Source of the DNA: UBA2040 sp047637535
GTDB lineage: Bacteria > Bacteroidota > Bacteroidia > Flavobacteriales_D > Crocinitomicaceae
DNA: 17,132 nt
Direction: 5' to 3'
NCBI GenBank assembly: GCA_047637535.1
Contig: JBLIKY010000026.1
Coordinates: 1-17,132 of the forward strand
Shown: positions 1 through 8,200 of the stretch, piece by piece
Numbering within the stretch: position 1 is the first letter of the stretch
Layout of the letters: every line of letters starts with the position of its first letter
The notes under the pieces: generated by a model
Told to the model about the DNA's origin: nothing
Database searches by the model: none
Seen by the model: only the letters and a program-made list of their open reading frames with translations
Made by a program: the position numbers and the translations under genes

Positions 1-687
1 CCGATCGAGTCAACCGACTACTGGAACGAATTCAGTTTGTCTGACAAATTAGAATCCTTCGGTGTGTATTCGCAGATTTTTCTGTTGATTTCCTTTATAT
101 TATTGATAATTGCAAAATATAGAAACCCCCGGAGTTTTCGTGTCGTCGCTCTTTTGTTTTTTAGGTCTGGAAAAATAGAGAATAGTGTTAAAGAGATATG
201 GCCCATGATGGGCGTTGCTTCGGTTATGTTAGTGTTAAATTTTTTAGTTTGCACTGTTCATAGTTTATTCTTGATATTTAGAGACTTCACAAGTTTGTCC
301 AATTTTCAATCAACAATTACTGCCATTTTAACGGCTTTGGTTTTCTTTTTCCTGGCTTTTTTCGCGATGTTGTTCACTAACCTTATATCAGGAAACCGAT
401 TGATCTTAAAGACTCCCTTGAAGGTCAGTTGGGTGTTACCACAATTTATTGGATTGGTTTTACTTCTTTCGAATATCCTATGGGTATTGAATCCTAGTTT
501 TAATTCTTTTTTAGTTTGGGTTTTAATTTCTTTCCTTGTCCTACTGAGCTTTTTAAGGTTCTCCAGAGCAAGTTTATTTTTGTTGAGAAATGGTACAGAA
601 TGGTATTATATTTTATTGTATCTTTGCACGCTAGAAATCATGCCTTTAGTCCTATTGACCGCATTTTTGGTCGAATGGGTTAACTGA
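1..687 (+). CDS. DUF4271 family multi-pass membrane protein (5' end outside window)
   Basis: The reading frame is open from the first base to the TGA at 685-687, with no stop or ATG before the TTG at 37, so the gene most likely begins upstream of the window; 228 residues are visible. About six hydrophobic segments can be seen (visible residues about 24-38, 70-93, 104-127, 144-163, 170-185 and 203-225), giving an inner-membrane protein. The C-terminal stretch around residues 201-216, with YYILLYLCTLEI followed by MPL, matches my memory of the DUF4271 hallmark in Bacteroidota. The 26-bp gap to hemD on the same strand suggests co-transcription, and this pairing recurs in Flavobacteriia. The biochemical function is unknown, and I do not assign one. 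A TTG start at 37 is possible but less likely, because the upstream frame codes for a plausible hydrophilic N-terminus. Confidence 0.82.
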   Translation, partial: PIESTDYWNEFSLSDKLESFGVYSQIFLLISFILLIIAKYRNPRSFRVVALLFFRSGKIENSVKEIWPMMGVASVMLVLNFLVCTVHSLFLIFRDFTSLSNFQSTITAILTALVFFFLAFFAMLFTNLISGNRLILKTPLKVSWVLPQFIGLVLLLSNILWVLNPSFNSFLVWVLISFLVLLSFLRFSRASLFLLRNGTEWYYILLYLCTLEIMPLVLLTAFLVEWVN

Positions 688-713
688 AATTATTGAAATA
701 AACTCGTTGCAAA

Positions 714-1469
714 TTGGCTATTAAAACTATTCTCGTATCTCAACCAAAACCGGAAGGCGATAAGTCTCCTTATTTTGATTTGGCAGAGAAGTATAAACTT
801 GAAATTGACTTCATTCCTTTTATTCACGTAGAAGGAATCGATTCTCAAGAGTTTAGACAACAAAAAGTTAATATTTCCGAACATACTGCCGTAATTTTTA
901 CTTCTAAAACTGCGGTAGATCATTTCTTTAGGATTTCAAAAGAAGTTCGTTTTGAAGTGCCCGATTCAATGAAATACTTTTGTATCTCTGAAGCGGTTGC
1001 CTATTACCTCCAAAAATACGTCGCTTACCGTAAAAGAAAAATTTTCTTTGGAAAACAAACGATCGATGATTTGATGGATGTTATGAAGAAACATAAAACT
1101 GAAAAGTTTTTGTTGCCTTGTACGGATATTCTTAGAGATAAAATTCCAAATACACTGACAGAACACAACATAAACTTTAGCAAGGCTGTTTTGTACAGAA
1201 CTGTTGCTTCAGATTTATCAGATTTAGAAAATGTATTGTATGACATGCTTGTTTTCTTTAGTCCAGGAGGAATAGAGTCTTTGGTCAAGAATTTCCCAGA
1301 CTATCAGCAAAAGAAAACATTGATTGCGGCTTATGGTCCGACTACGGCAAATGCAGTAATTAAAAATAATTTGAGATTAGATGTTTGTGCTCCAATGCCA
1401 AACTCTCCTTCAATGACAGCGGCAATTGAAAACCATGTCAAGGAAGCGTTAAAATCAAAAAAGAAATAA
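714..1469 (+). CDS. hemD: Uroporphyrinogen-III synthase (HemD)
   Basis: This 251-residue soluble protein is predicted to cyclise hydroxymethylbilane, with inversion of ring D, to uroporphyrinogen III in the haem/sirohaem pathway. HemD sequences are very divergent, but this one follows the Bacteroidota pattern I recognise: KTILVSQP at residues 4-11, a SPYFDL element at 18-23, IFTSKTAVDHF at 61-71, SMKYFC at 85-90, FLLP at 132-135, a LYRT element at 160-163 and FFSPGGIESL at 181-190. The two TSKTAVDHF/SPGGIESL elements belong to the two Rossmann-like halves of the fold. The frame has a stop (TAA 699-701) just upstream and no ATG that keeps the N-terminal beta strand, so TTG at 714 is the best start. 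No Shine-Dalgarno sequence is visible. The gene lies 26 bp after the DUF4271 gene and ends before a strong terminator. Confidence 0.9.
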   Translation: MAIKTILVSQPKPEGDKSPYFDLAEKYKLEIDFIPFIHVEGIDSQEFRQQKVNISEHTAVIFTSKTAVDHFFRISKEVRFEVPDSMKYFCISEAVAYYLQKYVAYRKRKIFFGKQTIDDLMDVMKKHKTEKFLLPCTDILRDKIPNTLTEHNINFSKAVLYRTVASDLSDLENVLYDMLVFFSPGGIESLVKNFPDYQQKKTLIAAYGPTTANAVIKNNLRLDVCAPMPNSPSMTAAIENHVKEALKSKKK

Positions 1470-1493
1470 TCAAATACTAAATATCATTGATTT

Positions 1494-1521
1494 AAAGAGG
1501 AAGTTAAACTTCCTCTTTTTT
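1494..1521 (+). terminator. Rho-independent terminator after hemD
   Basis: AAAGAGGAAG (1494-1503) pairs perfectly with CTTCCTCTTT (1509-1518) around a TTAAA loop, and the 3' arm runs into a T tract to 1521. It lies 25 bp after the hemD stop and 3 bp before the 3' end of the convergent sirtuin gene. On the minus strand the same stem is followed by only a short T run (TTT AAA TC), so it may stop sirtuin transcripts less efficiently. Confidence 0.88.
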
Positions 1522-1523
1522 GT

Positions 1524-2237
1524 TTAGTATAAGTCGCTTTTTAAAATTTCTTTTATCTGCTCCATTCCTTCACTCGCAACGCACGGAATCAAAATGAAGC
1601 TCGATTCAACTTTTATACTATTGGCAGAAGGGTCAATAATAAATTTCGGAATGTTTTGTCTAGCAATTGAGGCAAGACCTGCAGCGGGATAAACATTAAG
1701 CGAAGTGCCTACAACGAGTAAAATGTCTGCATTCTGAACCAAGACCGCCGCATCATCCATTAAAGGCACTTCTTCCCCGAACCACACAACATGTGGGCGC
1801 AACACGTAGCCTTCTGTGCATTTATCATTTATGGTAAGGGTATCGCCTTGGATCGGGTAATATTGAGATTCGCTGTTCGGACCAGAGGACTTTGCCATCC
1901 TAATTTGACCGTGTAAATGAAGCACCTTACTAGATCCCGCTCTCTCGTGCAAGTCATCAATGTTTTGGGTAACAATGGTTACATCGAAATCCTTTTCCAG
2001 GTCCTTCAAGATAAAATGTGCTTTGTTAGGCTGACATCCCATTACCTGTTTTCTTCTTTCATTGTAAAAACGAGTTACGAGTTCAGGATTATTTTTCCAT
2101 GCTTCAGGAGTAGCGACCTCTTCAATGTTGTAATTCTCCCAAAGACCATCGTTGTCTCTAAAAGTCTTAATCCCGCTTTCTGCACTTATTCCGGCACCAC
2201 TCAACACAACGAGACGGTTTTTTTGATTTGATTTCAT
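1524..2237 (-). CDS. cobB: Sir2-family NAD-dependent protein deacylase (CobB/SIRT5-like, zinc-less)
   Basis: This 237-residue sirtuin removes acyl groups from lysines using NAD+. Visible motifs are GAGISAESGI at 14-23 and TFRD at 25-28 (NAD binding), TQNIDDLH at 90-97, the LHLHG element with catalytic His109, RPHVVWFGE at 147-155 and GTSLNVYPAAGL at 177-188. Tyr58 and Arg61, in the FYNERRKQ stretch, correspond to the Tyr/Arg pair that in SIRT5 and E. coli CobB binds the carboxylate of succyl- or malonyl-lysine, so acidic-acyl removal is likely (inference). The two CxxC zinc pairs usual in sirtuins are absent; only Cys68, Cys140 and Cys219 remain. As I recall, zinc-less forms are common in Bacteroidota, so this need not mean loss of activity. 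It starts with ATG (complement of 2235-2237), shows no Shine-Dalgarno sequence, and diverges from the malic enzyme gene. Confidence 0.93.
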   Translation of the reverse strand: MKSNQKNRLVVLSGAGISAESGIKTFRDNDGLWENYNIEEVATPEAWKNNPELVTRFYNERRKQVMGCQPNKAHFILKDLEKDFDVTIVTQNIDDLHERAGSSKVLHLHGQIRMAKSSGPNSESQYYPIQGDTLTINDKCTEGYVLRPHVVWFGEEVPLMDDAAVLVQNADILLVVGTSLNVYPAAGLASIARQNIPKFIIDPSANSIKVESSFILIPCVASEGMEQIKEILKSDLY

Positions 2238-2255
2238 TCGGATGTGATCTAATCG

Positions 2256-2277
2256 ACAAATTTAAACACAAATTTAA
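2256..2277 (-). promoter_or_regulatory. Candidate promoter/operator for the sirtuin gene: tandem TAAATTTG boxes
   Basis: The 10-mer ACAAATTTAA occurs twice, at 2256-2265 and 2268-2277, exactly 12 bp apart. Read on the minus strand, each contains TAAATTTG, a perfect match to the Bacteroidota -7 element TAnnTTTG, 20 and 32 bp before the sirtuin ATG. No clear TTG -33 element sits at the usual distance from either, so the promoter call is tentative. The repeated AAATTT cores could also be a protein-binding site. Confidence 0.35.
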
Positions 2278-2373
2278 GGATCTCTGTCTTATCCTCTTTT
2301 GTCTATAAATTCTGCAGAAACAAAGTTGGTTTTAACGCCAAAATAAATATTCAAATCACACATCATCCAATCC

Positions 2374-2411
2374 TTTTTTTATCCAATTTTCGTCGGATTT
2401 TCTTACCTTTG
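2374..2411 (+). promoter_or_regulatory. Candidate promoter of the malic enzyme–ruvA–sprA block
   Basis: TACCTTTG at 2404-2411 matches the Bacteroidota -7 consensus TAnnTTTG. A T-rich run at 2374-2380 lies at roughly the -33 spacing but does not contain TTG. Initiation would fall near 2418, giving a leader of only about 11 nt before the ATG at 2429. This would drive the whole plus-strand block unless internal promoters exist. Confidence 0.4.
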
Positions 2412-2428
2412 GCCCCTTATATTCGGTT

Positions 2429-4693
2429 ATGGCAAAAATTAAAAAACAAGACGCTCTGGATTACCATTCAATGGGAAGGCCAGGTAAGATTGAAGTGGTA
2501 CCAACAAAGCCATATTCATCTCAAAGAGATTTGTCATTGGCGTATTCTCCGGGTGTGGCCGAACCGTGTCTCAGGATTGCCGAAAACAAGGACGACGTTT
2601 ATAAATACACCTCCAAAGGAAATTTAGTGGCCGTAATCTCAAACGGTACAGCCGTTTTGGGGTTAGGGAATATCGGTCCTGAGGCTTCAAAGCCAGTAAT
2701 GGAAGGAAAGGGATTGTTGTTTAAGATCTTCGCTGATATTGATGTTTTTGACATCGAAGTAGATGCTTCAGACCCAGAAAAATTCATACAAACCGTTAAG
2801 GCAATTGCTCCGACATTTGGAGGTATAAACCTTGAGGATATCAAAGCGCCTGAAGCTTTTGAAATTGAAAGAAGACTAAAAGAAGAATTGGATATCCCAA
2901 TCATGCATGATGACCAGCATGGAACTGCGATAATTTCGGCAGCTGCTTTGCTAAATGCACTTGAACTGGCTAAGAAAAGAATGTCTCGTGTAAAAATTGT
3001 AATGTCTGGAGCTGGAGCCGCAGCAATGTCATGCGCCAAGCTATATATTGCTCTTGGGGCAAAAGCAGAAAACATATTCATGTACGATTCGAAAGGACTA
3101 ATTTGGTCAGGACGTACAGAATTAGACGAAAGCAAATTACCGTATGCAAACCATAAAAAAGACATTGCTTTTGAAGATTCATTCAAAAAAGCAGATGTTT
3201 TTGTCGGTTTATCAAAAGGGAACATAGTATCTAAAGAGATGATTAAAGACATGGCAAACGACCCGATTGTCTTTGCCTTGGCAAATCCCGAACCAGAAAT
3301 CTCCTATAAAGAAGCAACTTCAACTCGTAAGGATATCATCATGGCGACTGGTAGATCTGACCATCCTAACCAAGTAAATAACGTATTGGGGTTCCCGTTT
3401 ATTTTTAGAGGAGCACTTGACGTTAGAGCCAAATGCATAAATGAAGAAATGAAGCTGGCCGCTGTAAAAGCATTGGCTGGATTAGCGAAAGAAACCATTC
3501 CGGAAGAGGTTATTGAGGCATACGGCGAGAAAAATATTCTTTTTGGCCGGGAGCAAATCATCCCAAAGCCTTTGGATCCAAGATTGATTTACTACGTTGC
3601 CCCAGCAGTGGCGAAAGCAGCCATGGACTCTGGGGTTGCTAGACAACCAATAACCGACTGGGCGGCTTACGAAGACGAACTCAAAAACCGATTGGGCTTA
3701 GACAATAAACTGATTCGAGGCATTACAGAAAAAGCAATTAGCAATCCTAAAAAAGTAGTGTTTACTGAGGCTGATCATATTAAAATCTTGAAAGCGGCGC
3801 AAACTGTTCAAGAAGAAGGAATTGCAACCCCTATTTTATTAGGGAAAAAATCTCTAATTGAAAAACTTATCGCCGAATATGCCTTGGACTTCACAGATGT
3901 TGTGATTATCGACCCGAAATCTGAAGAAGAAGAGGGAAAACGAATTCAATTTGGGAAAGCATTCTTCGAGAAGAGAAAACGTAAAGGTATCACCGAGTAC
4001 GAAGCGATTCAACTCATGCGTGAAAGAAATCATTTTGGTGCAATGCTGGTTGAACAAGGTTTGGCAGATGCAGTTATTTCTGGATTAACTCGAAATTATA
4101 GAGACATCGTCAAGCCTTTTATTCAAACCATCGGTTTGCAAAAAGACGTAACCACTGTAGCAGGAATGTATATTCTTATCACGAAAAAAGGACCTCTCTT
4201 TTTAGCAGATACTACAATCAACGTTAATCCAACAGCCGAACAAATAGCCGAAATCACGGCGAATGTGGCCAAAATGATCCGGAAATTTAAAGTAACTCCA
4301 AGAATTGCCTTGTTGAGTTATTCTAATTTTGGCTCGTCTCCTGGTCCTGACGCTGAAAAAATGGCCAAAGCTGTAAAAATTCTGCACGAAAACCACCCAA
4401 CACTTACTGTTGATGGAGAGTTGCAAGCAAATTTTGCTTTAAACAACGAGTTAATGATGGAGAAATTCGCGTTTTCTCAACTGGCTAACAAAAAGGTCAA
4501 TACTTTAATTTTTCCTAATCTATCTTCTGGAAATATCGCTTATAAATTACTGCAAGAAGTTACTGAGGGCGATGCGATTGGACCCATTTTAGTCGGGCTA
4601 AAGAAATCCAGTCACGTTGTACAATTGGGAGCGTCAGTTAGAGAAATCATTAACATGGTAAAAGTTGCGGTTGTAGACGCCCAAAATAAATAA
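2429..4693 (+). CDS. maeB: NADP-dependent malic enzyme, MaeB type (malic + phosphotransacetylase-like domains)
   Basis: This cytosolic enzyme decarboxylates malate to pyruvate, supplying NADPH. The 754-residue length matches the hybrid MaeB class (E. coli MaeB is about 759). The N-terminal malic domain carries YSPGVAEPC at 39-47 (catalytic Tyr39), KGLLFK at 94-99 (catalytic Lys94), GGINLEDI at 131-138 and HDDQHGTA at 160-167 (metal and substrate ligands). The NAD(P)-binding domain has SGAGAAAMS at 193-201 and ALANPEPE at 283-290. From about residue 430 to the end it resembles phosphate acetyltransferase, with GPLF then FLADTTIN at 591-598; in MaeB relatives this part is usually non-catalytic and senses acetyl-CoA. 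The start is the ATG at 2429; there is no Shine-Dalgarno sequence. It is the first gene of the tightly packed plus-strand block and ends 3 bp before ruvA. The NADP preference is inferred from family membership. Confidence 0.95.
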   Translation: MAKIKKQDALDYHSMGRPGKIEVVPTKPYSSQRDLSLAYSPGVAEPCLRIAENKDDVYKYTSKGNLVAVISNGTAVLGLGNIGPEASKPVMEGKGLLFKIFADIDVFDIEVDASDPEKFIQTVKAIAPTFGGINLEDIKAPEAFEIERRLKEELDIPIMHDDQHGTAIISAAALLNALELAKKRMSRVKIVMSGAGAAAMSCAKLYIALGAKAENIFMYDSKGLIWSGRTELDESKLPYANHKKDIAFEDSFKKADVFVGLSKGNIVSKEMIKDMANDPIVFALANPEPEISYKEATSTRKDIIMATGRSDHPNQVNNVLGFPFIFRGALDVRAKCINEEMKLAAVKALAGLAKETIPEEVIEAYGEKNILFGREQIIPKPLDPRLIYYVAPAVAKAAMDSGVARQPITDWAAYEDELKNRLGLDNKLIRGITEKAISNPKKVVFTEADHIKILKAAQTVQEEGIATPILLGKKSLIEKLIAEYALDFTDVVIIDPKSEEEEGKRIQFGKAFFEKRKRKGITEYEAIQLMRERNHFGAMLVEQGLADAVISGLTRNYRDIVKPFIQTIGLQKDVTTVAGMYILITKKGPLFLADTTINVNPTAEQIAEITANVAKMIRKFKVTPRIALLSYSNFGSSPGPDAEKMAKAVKILHENHPTLTVDGELQANFALNNELMMEKFAFSQLANKKVNTLIFPNLSSGNIAYKLLQEVTEGDAIGPILVGLKKSSHVVQLGASVREIINMVKVAVVDAQNK

Positions 4694-4696
4694 TTT

Positions 4697-5272
4697 ATGA
4701 TTGCTCACCTAAACGGAAAACTAGTCGAAAAATCCCCTACTCATGTCATTGTAGAATGCCAAGGGGTCGGTTATTATGTAAAAATTAGTCTTAACTCCTT
4801 CTCACTTATTGGGACGGAAGAAAGCTTGAAAATATACACTCAATTTGTTGTTCGCGAAGACGCTCAAATCCTTTATGGATTTATGACGCTGGATGAAAGA
4901 GAAATGTTTAATCATCTGGTTAGTGTTTCGGGCATTGGTCCAAATATAGCCATGATTATGCTGTCCTCACTTGTGCCTCAAGAAATCGCCCATGCAATTC
5001 AAACGGAAGACGTTCCAACTATTCAAAGTGTAAAAGGGATAGGAGCTAAAACTGCCCAACGTGTCATAATTGATTTGAAGGATAAAATGTTAAAACTGGC
5101 GTATTCAGACGAATATGTAAAAGGAACAGACAATACAACCCGTTTAGATGCGTTAAATGCTTTGGTTTCGCTCGGTTTTGATAAGAAATCTGCTGATAAG
5201 GCACTCGATAAGATTGCAAAAGACAGTAGCACCGTTGAAGAATTGATAAAAGGAGCCCTGAAAATATTATAG
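4697..5272 (+). CDS. ruvA: Holliday junction branch-migration protein RuvA
   Basis: RuvA tetramers bind Holliday junctions and load the RuvB motor during recombination and repair. The 191 residues show the full three-domain plan: an N-terminal OB fold (about 1-62, starting MIAHLNGKL), two helix-hairpin-helix motifs (SGIGP at 78-82, KGIGAKTAQR at 113-122), a short linker, and the C-terminal RuvB-contacting domain (about 146-191, DALNALVSLGFDKKSADKAL). The acidic Glu-Asp pair at 54-55 lies in the region where RuvA has its acidic pin. The ATG follows the malic enzyme stop by 3 bp in an A-rich context without a Shine-Dalgarno sequence, suggesting translational coupling. Its stop codon lies 2 bp before the earliest possible sprA start. 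No ruvB is in the window, as is normal in this phylum. Confidence 0.97.
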   Translation: MIAHLNGKLVEKSPTHVIVECQGVGYYVKISLNSFSLIGTEESLKIYTQFVVREDAQILYGFMTLDEREMFNHLVSVSGIGPNIAMIMLSSLVPQEIAHAIQTEDVPTIQSVKGIGAKTAQRVIIDLKDKMLKLAYSDEYVKGTDNTTRLDALNALVSLGFDKKSADKALDKIAKDSSTVEELIKGALKIL

Positions 5273-5274
5273 TT

Positions 5275-8200
5275 TTGAGGAATCAACAAGTGTTGAATAA
5301 ATATTGGTGGTCGCAACTTTTGTTGTGTTTTTGTTTCTTGTTGAGCGCTGGCTTTCTTCAGGCCCAAGACGATACAACCCTAATTTATCCTATAAACAAC
5401 AATGTTGACCCTACCCAAACCAAACCTCAGAGTTTTGATTTAGGTGACCCAAGTTCGGTTGAACAAAACATCATTTACGACCCAAAAACCGGAACGTATG
5501 TCTTCAGCGAAAAAATAGGTAAAAACGGTCTGCAATATAGAAATCCGTCAATGATGACCCTTGACGAATACCTAGAATACGAAAGACAAAAATCTCTTCA
5601 AGATAACTGGAAGGACAAAATCGACCAACAAACTGCAGACGGTCAGCCTTTAGAATATCCTATCAAAATTAATTCAAAGGCCTTTGAGAATTTCTTTGGT
5701 TCAGACGAAATAACAATCCGTCCTCAAGGTTCAGTCGAATTGACTTTTGGGGTCAACTCTTCTCGTTACGACAACCCAATTCTGCCCGTTAAACAAAGGC
5801 GAATTACGCGTTTTGATTTTCAACAACAGATTCAATTAAATTTAGTTGGTCAAATCGGTGATAAACTAAAAATTGGTACTTCTTACAATACCCAGGCGGC
5901 TTTTGATTTTGACAACATTTCTAAACTTGAATACACAGGTAAGGAAGATCAAATTATGCAAAAAATTGAACTTGGAAACGTTTCCATGCCTCTACCAACT
6001 ACTTTAATCCAAGGTTCTCAAACTTTATTTGGGGTGCACACTCAATTAAAATTTGGACGGGCAACTATTGATTTAATCGCAGCTTCTTCAAAAGGAAAAA
6101 GACAGGAAATTAACATTACCGGAAAAGCGCAAGTACAACCTTTTGAATTATCAGCTGACAACTACGAATCAAATAGACACTACTTCTTAAACATGTATCA
6201 TCATGATCAGTACGATGAAGCTATGTCTACTGTTCCCATTGTTTCTTCTAGCATTAACCTTACGAGAATAGAAGTTTGGTTGACCAACAAAACAAACAAC
6301 ACCGAAAACACAAGAAATATCCTTGCCTTCTCAGATTTAGGGGAGGCCAAACCCGAAAATGTGGAGGGTCAACCGGGGAATTATGCTGCAACTGACCTTC
6401 CTGACAACACTGCAAATGGTTTGTATAGTTGGGCTGCTGCTCAACCTTTAGTTAGAGGGTTCAAAAATTCAGTTTCTTTACTATCTGCTCAAGCCGCATC
6501 ACCGGGGCCTTTTCAGCAGGCAATTCACTACGAAAAAGTGGAGAACGCTCGTAAATTGACTGAACAAGAATTTACCTACAACGCGCTTTTGGGTTACGTC
6601 TCCTTAAACATACCGCTTAATAACGATGAAGTTTTGGCTGTGGCATACGAATACACCTACAGAGGACAAACTTATCAAGTCGGTGAATTGTCAACCGACG
6701 GTATTGACGGTCAAGACGCCTTAATTCTTAAATTATTAAAACCAACAATCACAAATCCCAAAAATAAAATATGGGATTTGATGATGAAAAACGTCTATTC
6801 GATCGGCGCTTATCAGGTCGATCAACAAGGATTTAGATTAGATCTTTTGTACAATAATCCTGAGACCTCTTTACCCGTTCCTTTCTTCCCACTTGATGGA
6901 TTAGATGACGTACAATTGGTGACTTTGTTGGAAATGGATAGGATCAACATGAATCAACAACCTTTTCAAGATGGGGTGTTTGATTTTGTTCCAATTTCTT
7001 TCAACGGCAATAGAGCTGAAAATGGGGGTAGCATCAATACTAGAAACGGTCGGGTTTATTTCTCTACGGTCGAACCTTTCGGGAAAACACTTAAAACCAA
7101 GCTTCAAGAAGCTCAACTACCTGATGTATTCATAGACAGAATTGCATATACAGAATTGTACGATTCTACGAAAACAGCAGCTCAACAAATACCGAGTAAG
7201 AACAGATTCACAATACAGGGTGAGTACCAATCTTCTGTTAGCTCAGACATTCCACTTAACGCCCTTAACGTGCCTGAAGGAGCTGTAAGTGTAACTGCCG
7301 GTGGCTTAAAATTAGTCGAAGGGCAAGACTATACAGTGGACTACAACCTCGGTAGAGTAAAAATTCTTAACACGGGGATTTTGGAATCAAACACTCCTAT
7401 TAAAATTGCCATTGAAAGTAATTCGGTGTTTGGTTTTCAGGCAAGGTCACTTATCGGATCGAGATACAATTATAGATTTAGTAAGAATTTTAACGTTGGA
7501 GCCACGTGGATGAGAATGCTTGAAAGACCTGTTACACAAAAAGTGGATATCGGTTCTGAACCATTTAAAAACAACATTCTTGGTTTGGATTTGGCTTACA
7601 AAACAGAACTCCCTTTCCTGACAAAAATGGTTGACTTTTTACCGGTTATTTCAACCAAAGAAAAGTCTACTTTTTCATTTGCAGGTGAATTTGCTCATCT
7701 AATCCCTGGTTCGCCTAGAGCCATTAGTAAAGAAGGAATTTCTTACATTGATGACTTTGAGGGTGCCCAATCAACCCTAGATATTAAATCCCCATCTGCT
7801 TGGAAAATTGCAGCAATACCTCAAGGACAACCTGACCTTTTTCCTGAGGCTGACAACAAAAACTTGACTGCCGGATTCAATCGTTCTAAAGTTAGTTGGT
7901 ACTCTATTGATCAGTTGTTTTATCAAAATAGTTCGCTTACTCCTGAACATATCAAAACCAATCCAGACATGCTGTCTGATAGTCGAATGAGACAAGTTGT
8001 GCCTGCGGATATTTTTCCTAATCTTCAACAATCTTACGGTTCGATTCCCAATCTTCCAATTTTTGATTTAGCCTACTATCCTGCTGAGAGAGGGATGTAC
8101 AATTTTGATACTACATCTACTCTAAACGAAGACGGAACCTTCACCAACCCCGATGCAAGATGGGGAGGTATTTCTCGCGCTTTGACCACCAATGATTTTG

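Noticed and set aside
37..39. TTG at 37 as the true start of the DUF4271 gene
   Set aside because: The frame is open to the window edge and upstream codons give plausible protein sequence, so the gene is more likely cut by the window.
2409..2627. A 72-codon plus-strand frame overlapping the start of the malic enzyme gene
   Set aside because: It begins inside the candidate promoter and lies in a different frame from a clear conserved coding region; it is a shadow.
2599..3252. A 217-codon minus-strand frame inside the malic enzyme gene
   Set aside because: Its Ser/Ile/Pro-rich composition is typical of the antisense of a conserved gene, and the sense strand carries all malic enzyme motifs.
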